64,000 bases of DNA from Bradyrhizobium mercantei (GTDB lineage: Bacteria > Pseudomonadota > Alphaproteobacteria > Rhizobiales > Xanthobacteraceae): contig NZ_MKFI01000013.1 of assembly GCF_001982635.1 (NCBI RefSeq), positions 1 to 64,000 on the forward strand. Direction: 5' to 3'. The translations under genes were made by a program, and so were the position numbers. Of this stretch, positions 1 through 8,312 are shown piece by piece. The notes under the pieces were generated by a model. The model had not been told where the DNA came from. It searched no databases and was given only the letters and a program-made list of their open reading frames with translations. Each line of letters starts with the position of its first letter. Within the stretch, counting starts at the first letter, position 1.

Positions 1-231
1 AAGGCCCGGATCGGACAGCCCATACCATTGCTGCAGCAACAGCGCCTTAAACAGCGCCAGCGACGGGTAAGCTGGCGCTCCCATCGCCCCGCTGCGCAAG
101 CCGCTCAGCAGCACTTCGATCGCGCCCCAGTCGACCAGTTCCGACACCCGCTGCAATGGCGCATTGGCTCGAGCCGCGTCACTCACCAGCCCGTCCGTAA
201 AGCTCAGCTGACCAATCTGGCGCTCCGCCAT
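1..231 (-). CDS. IS5-family transposase, N-terminal part (cut by window edge)
   Basis: The first 77 codons of a transposase run off the left edge. The translation starts MAERQIGQLSFTDGLV and continues with ELVDWGAIEVLLSGL and SLALFKALLLQQWYGLSD, the typical N-terminal (DUF772-type) domain of IS5-family DDE transposases. The DDE catalytic residues would lie outside the window, so it cannot be told whether the element is intact. An ATG at 233-235 is an alternative start but is out of frame with this protein. I could not define the terminal inverted repeat or target duplication from the one visible end. Confidence 0.8.
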   Translation of the reverse strand, partial: MAERQIGQLSFTDGLVSDAARANAPLQRVSELVDWGAIEVLLSGLRSGAMGAPAYPSLALFKALLLQQWYGLSDPGL

Positions 232-289
232 CCATCCCTCCGGCGAATCCTTCACCTAAGAGAATCATCCCCACTGACTTCTGCAAAGC

Positions 290-382
290 CCTCGCGAAAG
301 CGGGGGATCCAGTACGCCGCGGCCTCTCGATCATCCTCCGGCGTCTCTGGAATACTGGGTCCCCCGCTTTCGCGGGGGACGA
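290..382. repeat. Palindromic intergenic repeat (GCGAAAGCGGGGG type)
   Basis: Two long arms, about 291-314 and 353-378, are inverted copies of each other: GCGAAAGCGGGGGATCCAGT on the left and ACTGGGTCCCCCGCTTTCGC on the right, with a 40-base spacer. The element sits in the short gap between the transposase fragment and the 3' end of serB. Such REP-like palindromes with CCCGCTTTCGCGGG ends are dispersed in Bradyrhizobium-type genomes. Any role as a transcription terminator for serB is inference. Confidence 0.75.
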
Positions 383-397
383 CAGGTTACATGAACC

Positions 398-1301
<904 letters not shown>

Positions 1302-1303
<2 letters not shown>

Positions 1304-2231
1304 GCAGGCGCATTCGGAATTGTTGGACAAGGCAGTGCTTATCGCAGGGCCGACCGCCAGCGGCAAGTCGGCCCTGGCGCTCGAGCTCGCGCAGCGCACC
1401 GGCGGGGTCGTGATCAATACCGATTCCATGCAGGTCTATCGCGATCTCCGGATCATCACCGCGCGGCCGACCGCCGCCGAGGAGGCACTGGTTCCGCACC
1501 GGCTCTACGGCCATGTCGACGCCGGTGTGAATTTCTCGGCCGGCGCCTGGGTGGCTGACGCGACGACAGTGCTCGGCGAGGCGCGCGCGCAGCGCCGGCT
1601 GCCGATCTTCATCGGCGGCTCGGGCCTGTATTTCAAGGCGCTGACGCGCGGCCTGTCGGCGGTGCCGCCGGTCCCGGCGGCAGTGCGCGACGGCGTGCGC
1701 GCGAGGCTGGAGCAGCACGGCGTCGAGGCACTGCATGCCGAGCTCGCAACGCGCGATCCGGTGTCGGCCGAACGGCTGAAGCCGCGCGACCGCACCCGCA
1801 TCGCGCGTGCGCTCGAGGTCGTCGAGGCCACCGGCCGTCCGCTGCCGGACTGGCATCGCGAGGGCCTGCCGCCGCTGCTGCCGCCGGGCCAATTCCACGC
1901 GCTGTTTCTCGCGCCTGACCGGGAGCAACTCTATGCACGGATCGACGCCCGGTTCGGTGCGATGCTCGATGCCGGTGCGCTCGACGAGATCGGGCAGCTT
2001 GCGGCGCGCGGGCTCGATCCGTTGCTGCCGGCCATGAAGGCCCATGGCGTGCCGGCGCTGATCCGGCACCTGAAAGGGGAGATCAGCCGGGAGGAGGCCG
2101 CCGAGATCGGCCGGGCCGACACCCGCCATTACGCCAAGCGCCAGTTCACCTGGTTTCGCCATCAGCTGCCGGAATTCGAGTGGGTCGAGCCCGGGGCAGC
2201 GAAGGCGTGGCTGCGGGAGCGGATCCGGTAG
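1302..2231 (+). CDS. miaA: tRNA dimethylallyltransferase MiaA
   Basis: Transfers a dimethylallyl group from DMAPP to N6 of adenosine 37 in tRNAs that read codons starting with U. The 309-residue product has the P-loop GPTASGKS at residues 16-23, then DSMQVYRDL and the family segment FIGGSGLYFKALTRGL. It ends in a basic region, YAKRQFTWFRHQ, that contacts tRNA. The ATG at 1302 is preceded by GAGGGAC as a ribosome binding site and gives the family's usual start just before the P-loop strand. An upstream in-frame ATG at 1170 would run through serB and is rejected. It is divergent from serB. Confidence 0.93.
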
Positions 2232-2352
2232 CCCGGATGGCTTAAGTGGCGGCGTACGCCCGTCTGCCATGCGCGTTTCATCACGCAAAAGCACTCGCCG
2301 AACGGGCGGAACCCCGGTAGAGTACGGAAATCGCGAAAGTGCTTGCCTTGCC

Positions 2353-2380
2353 TTGACATTCAGGCTTTGGCCGCTATGTT
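2353..2380 (+). promoter_or_regulatory. Candidate sigma-70 promoter of the ilv leader
   Basis: TTGACA at 2353-2358 is followed after 16 bases by TATGTT at 2375-2380, a good match to a housekeeping promoter. The -10 overlaps the first possible ATG of the leader peptide (2376). If this promoter is used, transcription would start near 2387 and the leader would have to begin at a later codon (TTG 2391 or GTG 2412). Confidence 0.45.
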
Positions 2381-2477
2381 CGCGCAACCTTTGGGAAGAC
2401 TGGGTCGTCTCGTGCGCAACATTATTGCCAAACTCCTTATCGCCGTCGTACCCAGGCACACCGCCGGGGATGGCTAG
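2376..2477 (+). CDS. ilv leader peptide, rich in Ile/Leu/Val codons
   Basis: A 33-codon frame ending at TAG 2475-2477 contains the run NIIAKLLIAVVP. Seven of ten consecutive codons (2421-2450: ATT ATT GCC AAA CTC CTT ATC GCC GTC GTA) encode isoleucine, leucine or valine. It lies just upstream of an RNA hairpin system and ilvB, which is the arrangement of attenuation leaders of branched-chain amino acid operons. The start codon is uncertain: ATG 2376 overlaps the predicted -10 box, while GTG 2412 would give 21 residues and keep the regulatory codons. No strong ribosome binding site is visible, so leaderless translation is possible. Confidence 0.7.
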   Translation: MFAQPLGRLGRLVRNIIAKLLIAVVPRHTAGDG

Positions 2478-2527
2478 CGGCCATCCAAATTCGGGCGGTG
2501 TGCATGGGGCCTCTGGGGCCCCTTTTT
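2451..2527 (+). terminator. ilvB attenuator (anti-terminator hairpin and Rho-independent terminator)
   Basis: The terminator is GGGGCC (2506-2511) pairing with GGCCCC (2517-2522), followed by TTTTT (2523-2527). Just upstream, GCACACCGCC (2456-2465) pairs with GGCGGTGTGC (2494-2503), with an inner 7-bp stem GGATGGC/GCCATCC whose loop holds the leader stop codon TAG. This long hairpin can extend by pairing CCCA (2451-2454) with TGGG (2505-2508), which takes bases of the terminator's 5' arm, so the two structures compete. A ribosome stalled on the Ile/Leu/Val codons would allow the long hairpin and read-through. One reaching the stop codon would melt it and favour termination. Confidence 0.75.
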
Positions 2528-2595
2528 ATTGCCCGAAGCCGAACTGACGAGAACTGACAAAAGCCGCGCAAAAACAAGCGCATCCGGAGCGAACC

Positions 2596-4371
2596 ATGAC
2601 CGACAAGAGCCACGATCCCAATCAGATGACCGGCGCCGCGATGATCGTGCGCGCGTTCATCGATCACGGCGTGCAGCATGTCTTCGGCTATCCCGGCGGT
2701 GCGGTGCTTCCGATCTACGACGAGATTTTCCAGCAGAGCGAAGTCGAACACATCCTGGTCCGCCATGAGCAGGGCGCCGGCCATGCCGCCGAAGGCTATG
2801 CCCGCTCGACCGGCAAGCCCGGCGTGGTGTTGGTGACCTCGGGGCCGGGCGCCACCAACATGGTGACGCCGCTGACCGACGCGCTGATGGATTCGATCCC
2901 GCTGGTCTGCATCACCGGCCAGGTGCCGACCCACCTGATCGGCAACGACGCCTTCCAGGAATGCGACACGGTCGGCATTACGCGGCCCGCCACCAAGCAC
3001 AATTGGCTGGTGCGCGACGTCAACGACCTCGCCAGGGTGCTGCACGAGGCCTTCTACGTCGCCACCACCGGCCGGCCCGGCCCGGTCGTGGTCGACGTGC
3101 CGAAGGACGTGCAGTTCGCCACCGGCACCTATCATCCGCCGCGCAAGTCGGACGTGCACATCTCCTACACGCCGCGCGTGAAGGGCGATGAGAACCAGAT
3201 CCGCAAAGCGGTGGCGATGCTCGCCAACGCAAAACGTCCCGTCATCTATACGGGCGGCGGCGTGATCAATTCCGGCCCCGAGGCCTCGCAACTGCTGCGC
3301 CAGCTGGTGGAGGCGACCGGCTTCCCGATCACCTCGACCCTGATGGGGCTGGGCGCCTATCCCGCGTCTGGACCGAACTGGCTCGGCATGCTGGGCATGC
3401 ACGGCACCTACGAGGCCAACATGACGATGCATGATTGCGACGTCATGCTGTGCGTCGGCGCGCGCTTCGACGACCGCATCACCGGCCGCACCGACGCGTT
3501 CTCGCCGGGTTCGAAGAAGATCCACATCGACATCGACCCGTCCTCGATCAACAAGAACATCCGCGTCGACGTGCCGATCATCGGCGACGCCGGCAATGTG
3601 CTCGGCGACCTGCTGCACGTGTTCAAGGCGGAGGCCAGGAAGCCGGACATCAAGGCCTGGTGGCAGCAGATCGCGCAATGGCGCGCGCGCAACTCGCTGT
3701 CCTACCGCAAGAACAACGATATCATCCTGCCGCAATACGCGATCCAGCGCCTGTTCGAGCTGACCCGCGGCAAGGACACCTACATCACGACCGAAGTCGG
3801 TCAGCACCAGATGTGGGCCGCGCAGTTCTACGGCTTCGAGGAGCCGCACCGCTGGATGACCTCGGGCGGTCTCGGCACCATGGGCTACGGCCTGCCGGCC
3901 GCGGTCGGCGTGCAGGTCGCGCATCCGGATAGCCTGGTGATCGACATCGCCGGCGATGCCTCGGTGCAGATGACGATCCAGGAGATGTCGACGGCGGTTC
4001 AGTTCGAGCTGCCGATCAAGATCTTCATCCTGAACAACCAGTACATGGGCATGGTGCGGCAGTGGCAGCAGCTGTTGCACGGCAACCGCCTGTCGCATTC
4101 CTACTCCGAGGCGCTGCCTGACTTCGTCAAGCTCGCCGACGCCTATGGCTGCGTCGGCCTGCAGGCGACCAAGCCGTCCGATCTCGACGGCGCGATCAAG
4201 GAGATGATCGCGATCAAGCGCCCGGTGCTGTTCGATTGCCGCGTCGCGGCGCTGGAGAACTGCTTCCCGATGATTCCGTCGGGCAAGGCGCATAACGAGA
4301 TGCTGCTGCCGGAAGAAGCGACCGATGAGGCCACCGCGAAGGCCTTCTCCGGTGGCAAGGCACTGGTGTGA
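2596..4371 (+). CDS. ilvB: Acetolactate synthase (AHAS) large, catalytic subunit
   Basis: ThDP-dependent enzyme that condenses pyruvate with pyruvate or 2-oxobutyrate, the first shared step of valine/leucine and isoleucine synthesis. The 591-residue length is normal for the family. The N-terminal domain has GYPGGAVLPIYD and VRHEQGAGHAAEG, with the catalytic Glu near residue 58. The middle domain follows. The C-terminal ThDP motif runs from AGDASVQMT to FILNNQYMGM, with GDA in place of the usual GDG. The gene is preceded by the leader/attenuator at 2376-2527. It is the first gene of a run that continues with a threonine-dehydratase-like gene 14 bases downstream and the small subunit ilvN. Confidence 0.96.
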   Translation: MTDKSHDPNQMTGAAMIVRAFIDHGVQHVFGYPGGAVLPIYDEIFQQSEVEHILVRHEQGAGHAAEGYARSTGKPGVVLVTSGPGATNMVTPLTDALMDSIPLVCITGQVPTHLIGNDAFQECDTVGITRPATKHNWLVRDVNDLARVLHEAFYVATTGRPGPVVVDVPKDVQFATGTYHPPRKSDVHISYTPRVKGDENQIRKAVAMLANAKRPVIYTGGGVINSGPEASQLLRQLVEATGFPITSTLMGLGAYPASGPNWLGMLGMHGTYEANMTMHDCDVMLCVGARFDDRITGRTDAFSPGSKKIHIDIDPSSINKNIRVDVPIIGDAGNVLGDLLHVFKAEARKPDIKAWWQQIAQWRARNSLSYRKNNDIILPQYAIQRLFELTRGKDTYITTEVGQHQMWAAQFYGFEEPHRWMTSGGLGTMGYGLPAAVGVQVAHPDSLVIDIAGDASVQMTIQEMSTAVQFELPIKIFILNNQYMGMVRQWQQLLHGNRLSHSYSEALPDFVKLADAYGCVGLQATKPSDLDGAIKEMIAIKRPVLFDCRVAALENCFPMIPSGKAHNEMLLPEEATDEATAKAFSGGKALV

Positions 4372-4385
4372 GGTGAGGGCGGATC

Positions 4386-5372
4386 ATGTTTGATCTCGAC
4401 GAGCTCGAGCGCGCGCACAAGATCGTCGGCACCGCGGTGCCGGCGACGCCGGCGCATGCCTGGCCGCTGCTCGCCGAGCGGCTCGGCACCGAGGTCGTGG
4501 TCAAGCATGAGAACCACACGCCGACCGGCGCCTTCAAGGTGCGCGGCGGCCTGGTCTATCTCGAGCGGCTGAAGCGCGAGCGGCCCGAGGTGCCCGGCAT
4601 CATCTCGGCGACGCGCGGCAATCACGGCCAGAGTCTGGCGTTTGCCGCGAGCCGCCACGGCGTGCCGGCGACCATCTACGTGCCGCGCGGCAACTCGGTC
4701 GAGAAGAACCGCGCCATGCACGCATTCGGCGCCGAGCTCGTCGAGCATGGCGACGACTTTCAGGCCGCGCGCGAGGAGGCCGAGCGCCGTGCCCAGTTCG
4801 CCGGCCTGCACATGGTGCCGTCGTTCCACCCGGATCTCGTGCTGGGCGTTGCGACCTACGCGCTCGAGCTGTTTCGGTCCGCGCCCGACCTCGACATTCT
4901 CTACGTGCCGATCGGGCAGGGCTCCGGCATCTCCGGCTGCATCATGGCGCGCGATCTGCTCGGCCTGAAGACCGAGATCGTCGGCGTGCAGTCGACCGAG
5001 GCGCCGTCCTACGCGCTGTCGTTTGCGGCCGGCAAGATCGTGACCACCGAGACCAGCAACACGCTGGCCGACGGCATGGCGACGCGGATTCCTGATGCGG
5101 ATGCGTTCGCGCTGATCCGCAAGGGCGCTTCCCGCATCGTGCAGGTCAGCGACGACGAGGTCGCCCAGGCGATCCGCGCCTACTGGACCGACACCCACAA
5201 TCTCGCCGAAGGCGCGGGCGCCGCGGCGCTCGCAGCCGCGTTGCAGGAAAAGAGCAGGCTCGCCGGCAAGCGGGTCGGGCTGATCCTGAGCGGCGGCAAT
5301 ATCGATTTCGATCTGTTCCGGTCATGGATCGGGACGGATGCTGCGCCGGCCGCCCAGCGGGCGGTGGCGTGA
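4386..5372 (+). CDS. PLP-dependent threonine/serine dehydratase without regulatory domain
   Basis: A fold-type II PLP enzyme of the threonine dehydratase family. Lys51 in TGAFKVRGG is the Schiff-base lysine, GNHGQSLAFAA follows, and the phosphate-binding glycine loop is IGQGSGISG (about 176-184). At 328 residues it is the short form without the C-terminal ACT-like regulatory domain of biosynthetic IlvA. It lies between the two AHAS subunit genes, so the simplest inference is that it makes 2-oxobutyrate from threonine for isoleucine synthesis. A hydroxyaspartate or serine dehydratase, or a serine racemase, cannot be excluded from sequence alone. The gaps to ilvB (14 bp) and ilvN (21 bp) support one operon. 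Confidence 0.85.
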   Translation: MFDLDELERAHKIVGTAVPATPAHAWPLLAERLGTEVVVKHENHTPTGAFKVRGGLVYLERLKRERPEVPGIISATRGNHGQSLAFAASRHGVPATIYVPRGNSVEKNRAMHAFGAELVEHGDDFQAAREEAERRAQFAGLHMVPSFHPDLVLGVATYALELFRSAPDLDILYVPIGQGSGISGCIMARDLLGLKTEIVGVQSTEAPSYALSFAAGKIVTTETSNTLADGMATRIPDADAFALIRKGASRIVQVSDDEVAQAIRAYWTDTHNLAEGAGAAALAAALQEKSRLAGKRVGLILSGGNIDFDLFRSWIGTDAAPAAQRAVA

Positions 5373-5393
5373 AAAGAATGTAAGGGGACGACC

Positions 5394-5936
5394 ATGAACC
5401 AGCCCGCATCCGCCTACTTCCTCGAAGAACGTCACGATCCCACCGAGACGCACACGCTGTCCGTGCTGGTGCAGAACGAGCCCGGCGTGCTCGCGCGCGT
5501 GATCGGCCTGTTCTCCGGCCGCGGCTACAACATCGACAGTCTCACCGTCTCGGAGACCGAGAACCAGAAACATCTCTCGCGGATCACGATCGTCACCACG
5601 GGCACGCCGATGGTGATCCAGCAGATCAAGCATCAGCTCGACCGCATGATCCCGGTCTACCGCGTCGTCGACATGACGCTGACCGGCAGCTCGATCGAAC
5701 GCGAGCTTGCGATGGTCAAGGTGCGGGGCGGTGGCGATCACCGCGTCGAGGCGCTGCGGCTGGCGGATGCGTTCCGCGCCCGGGTGATCGACGCCACCAC
5801 CGAGAGCTTTGTGTTCGAGATCACGGGCAATTCGTCCAAGATCAGTCAGTTCATCGACCTGATGCGCCCGCTGGGCCTGGTCGAGGTGTCACGAACCGGG
5901 GTGGCCGCGATCACGCGTGGGCCGGAAGGGATGTGA
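5394..5936 (+). CDS. ilvN: Acetolactate synthase small, regulatory subunit
   Basis: Regulatory partner of IlvB that stimulates activity and usually confers valine feedback inhibition. The 180-residue product has an N-terminal ACT domain (about 20-95) with HTLSVLVQNEPGVLARV and GLFSGRGYNIDSLTVS, both classic for the family. A C-terminal ALS_ss_C domain includes FRARVIDATTESFVFEITG and the ending DLMRPLGLVEVSRTG. It is co-directional with ilvB, separated only by the dehydratase gene, and followed after 3 bases by a methyltransferase gene. Confidence 0.95.
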   Translation: MNQPASAYFLEERHDPTETHTLSVLVQNEPGVLARVIGLFSGRGYNIDSLTVSETENQKHLSRITIVTTGTPMVIQQIKHQLDRMIPVYRVVDMTLTGSSIERELAMVKVRGGGDHRVEALRLADAFRARVIDATTESFVFEITGNSSKISQFIDLMRPLGLVEVSRTGVAAITRGPEGM

Positions 5937-5939
5937 GTC

Positions 5940-6635
5940 ATGTTGGCGCGCGACTGGTACTACACGCAACGGCGGCAGGTCGGTCTCGATACCGCGGTTG
6001 CCTCGATCTATGACGTCAGCGAGGACAGCGACGTCCGCGCCCGCCAGGCGCTGACCATGCTCGGCGTCAAGCCGGGCTGGCGGATCGCCGATATCGGCTG
6101 CGGCAACGGCGTGCTGGCGACCGAGGCGGCGCTGATGGGCGCCGAGGTCGACGCCATCGACATCTCGCCGGCGATGATCGGGCTTGCCGAGATCTATGCG
6201 CGCGACCGCAAGGCGAAAATCCGGACCCAGCCGGCCGGCCTCTTGTCGTTTGCCTATCAGCCGAGCTCCTACGACCTGATCGTCAGCGAGTTCACGCTGC
6301 ATCATCTGCCGGACTTCTGGAAGGCGGTGGCGCTGTCGCGGATCTTCAACGCGCTGAAGCCCGGCGCGAACTTCTATCTGCGCGACATGGTGTTCGTCAG
6401 CATGCCCGACGGCGTCGACCGCGACATCGAGGGCTGGGCCGACTTCTCGATCAAGAACCACGATTTCGAGCGCGAGAGCGTGATGACCCATATGCGCGAC
6501 GAATACTCGACCTTCGGCTGGGTGATGGAGCGCATGCTGACCGAGACCGGCTTCACGCTGGTTTCGGCCGACTATCACGCGCCGCTGCACGGCACCTATC
6601 TGCTGCGCAAGCCGAAGCCGGACGAGCAGATCTAG
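5940..6635 (+). CDS. Class I SAM-dependent methyltransferase, substrate unknown
   Basis: The 231-residue protein has SAM-binding motif I ADIGCGNGVLA (about 50-60), the acidic residue in VDAIDISPAM, and FTLHHLPDFWKAV typical of Methyltransf_11/25 proteins. The start ATG follows the ilvN stop codon by 3 bases, so it is probably translated from the ilv operon mRNA. Nothing in the sequence shows what it methylates. Its position does not prove a role in amino acid synthesis. Confidence 0.8.
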   Translation: MLARDWYYTQRRQVGLDTAVASIYDVSEDSDVRARQALTMLGVKPGWRIADIGCGNGVLATEAALMGAEVDAIDISPAMIGLAEIYARDRKAKIRTQPAGLLSFAYQPSSYDLIVSEFTLHHLPDFWKAVALSRIFNALKPGANFYLRDMVFVSMPDGVDRDIEGWADFSIKNHDFERESVMTHMRDEYSTFGWVMERMLTETGFTLVSADYHAPLHGTYLLRKPKPDEQI

Positions 6636-6670
6636 ATCCCGACCGAAACGGAAGTAAAAGAAGAACAACA

Positions 6671-7546
6671 ATGAAGCCGGCCGATGTTGGCATCGCCGTC
6701 ATGGTCGCGGTGATCTGGGGGCTTGCGTTCGTCGCAAGCCGGATCGCGCTCAATGAGTTCTCGCCGGAGCTCATGACGACGCTGCGCTTCGCGGTCGCCG
6801 CGCTGCCGTGCCTGTTCCTGCGCAAGCCCGGCGTTTCCTGGCCGCTGCTGATTGCAATCAGCTCCACGCTGTTCCTCGGCCAGTTCCTCGCCCAGGCGTT
6901 TGCGATCGCGCATGGCGTCCCGGTCGGCCTCTCCAGCGTGGTCGTGCAGAGCCAGGCGCTGTTCACCATCGCGTTCGCGGCGATCGCCTTCGGCGAGATG
7001 CCGACGCGGACGCAGGCGATCGGGATTGCGATCGCCGCGACCGGCCTGCTGATGATCTGCGGCACGGTCGGTTACGACTTCAGCGTCTCGGCCTTCGCCA
7101 TTCTGATGATCTGTCCGGTCAGCTTCGCGATCGGCAATCTCCTGCTGCGGCAGGCGCACGCCGCGCCGATGTTCGACCTGTTTGCCTGGCTGTGCCTGTC
7201 GGCCGCGGTGCCGCTCGCGGTGCTGACCTTGATCAGCAACGGGCCGCAGCCGACCTGGCAGGCGCTGACCCACATGTCGCTGACCGGCCTGATCTGCATG
7301 CTCTGCCTCGGCGGCATCTCGACCAGCATCGCCTACTGGCTGTGGGGCCGGCTGCTCAGGGATTATCCGGCGGCACAGGTGGTGCCGTTCGCGTTGCTGG
7401 TGCCGTTCGTCGGCTCCGCCGCCTCCAGCATCGTGTTCGGCGAGAGATTCGGGCCGCTGCGGCTCGCCGGCATGCTCACGGTGATCGCCGGCATTGCCGT
7501 GATGCTGCTGGCGAAGCGGCCAAAAGCTCTGCCGAAAGCCGCGTGA
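6671..7546 (+). CDS. EamA/DMT-family transporter (putative metabolite exporter)
   Basis: A 291-residue inner-membrane protein made of two EamA repeats with about ten hydrophobic helices. It begins MKPADVGIAVMVAVIWGL, with the family-typical WG near the end of helix 1 and a lysine-rich C-terminus. Relatives export amino acids such as cysteine, O-acetylserine or threonine. It is followed after 7 bases by a LysE-type exporter gene, so the ilv cluster carries two candidate amino acid exporters in a row. The substrate is not deducible. Confidence 0.82.
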   Translation: MKPADVGIAVMVAVIWGLAFVASRIALNEFSPELMTTLRFAVAALPCLFLRKPGVSWPLLIAISSTLFLGQFLAQAFAIAHGVPVGLSSVVVQSQALFTIAFAAIAFGEMPTRTQAIGIAIAATGLLMICGTVGYDFSVSAFAILMICPVSFAIGNLLLRQAHAAPMFDLFAWLCLSAAVPLAVLTLISNGPQPTWQALTHMSLTGLICMLCLGGISTSIAYWLWGRLLRDYPAAQVVPFALLVPFVGSAASSIVFGERFGPLRLAGMLTVIAGIAVMLLAKRPKALPKAA

Positions 7547-7553
7547 GGGCGTC

Positions 7554-8162
7554 ATGTCGAATTCGCTGCTGTTCGCCTTTGTCGTGTTTGCCGTCGTGAT
7601 GTTCTTCACGCCCGGCCCCAACAACATCATGCTGCTGTCGTCCGGGCTGACCTACGGCTTCCGCCGCACGGTGCCCCACATCGCCGGCATCACGATCGGG
7701 TTTGCCTTCATGGTCGGCGCGGTCGGCGTCGGGCTCGGGGCCGTCTTCATCGCCTATCCGGTGCTGCAGACGATCCTGAAATATGGCGGCGTCGCCTATC
7801 TGGTCTACCTTGCCGCCGTCATCGCCACGGCCGAGCCGCCCTCGGCGGACAAGGACGACAAGCCCGGCCGCGGCCCGATGACCTTCTGGGGCGCGGCCAT
7901 GTTCCAGTGGATCAACGCCAAGGGCTGGGTGATGGTGATCGGCACCATCACGGCCTATGCGGCGATTGCCGCCTTCCCCTGGAACATCGCGATCCAGGTC
8001 GGTCTGAGCCTGGTCCTGGGGACGGTGTCCTGCATCGTCTGGGCGCTGTTCGGGACCGCGCTGCGGCCGGTCCTGACCTCGCCCCGGGCGATACGGATCT
8101 TCAATGTGGCGATGGCCGTCCTGCTCTTGGCCTCGCTCTACCCGGTCTTCATGGACGCATGA
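7554..8162 (+). CDS. LysE/RhtB-family amino acid exporter
   Basis: A 202-residue membrane protein with the family signature TPGPNNIMLLSSGLTYG (from residue 19), six hydrophobic segments, and the later motif FQWINAKGWVM. The LysE/RhtB family exports amino acids such as lysine, threonine, homoserine or leucine. Its place at the end of the ilvB-ilvN run suggests relief of amino acid excess, which is inference. A hairpin at 8191-8208 follows the stop codon. Confidence 0.85.
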   Translation: MSNSLLFAFVVFAVVMFFTPGPNNIMLLSSGLTYGFRRTVPHIAGITIGFAFMVGAVGVGLGAVFIAYPVLQTILKYGGVAYLVYLAAVIATAEPPSADKDDKPGRGPMTFWGAAMFQWINAKGWVMVIGTITAYAAIAAFPWNIAIQVGLSLVLGTVSCIVWALFGTALRPVLTSPRAIRIFNVAMAVLLLASLYPVFMDA

Positions 8163-8190
8163 TGCCGCACCGCGCCATGCGAGATGAGGG

Positions 8191-8208
8191 TTTCCCCTGA
8201 GGGGGAAA
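8191..8208. other. Perfect hairpin between the exporter gene and ilvC
   Basis: TTTCCCC (8191-8197) and GGGGAAA (8202-8208) form a 7-bp stem with a 4-base loop. There is no T-run on the + strand, so it is a poor intrinsic terminator. It may be a weak terminator, an operator, or mRNA-stabilising structure between the two transcription units. The remainder of the 150-bp gap holds AGGAAACCACG before the ilvC ATG as ribosome binding site. Confidence 0.4.
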
Positions 8209-8312
8209 ATGCTCTAGACAACGCCGGAAATTCGCGGGCGCCCGGCGGTTCTGACCTTCCGAAAGCCTGATTCATCGGCCGATTTTGGCCCCCTTCAAAC
8301 GAGGAAACCACG

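Noticed and set aside
2437..4293. 618-codon frame on the minus strand over ilvB
   Set aside because: Its composition is His/Arg/Asp-rich with no fold pattern. The plus strand encodes complete AHAS with all motifs.
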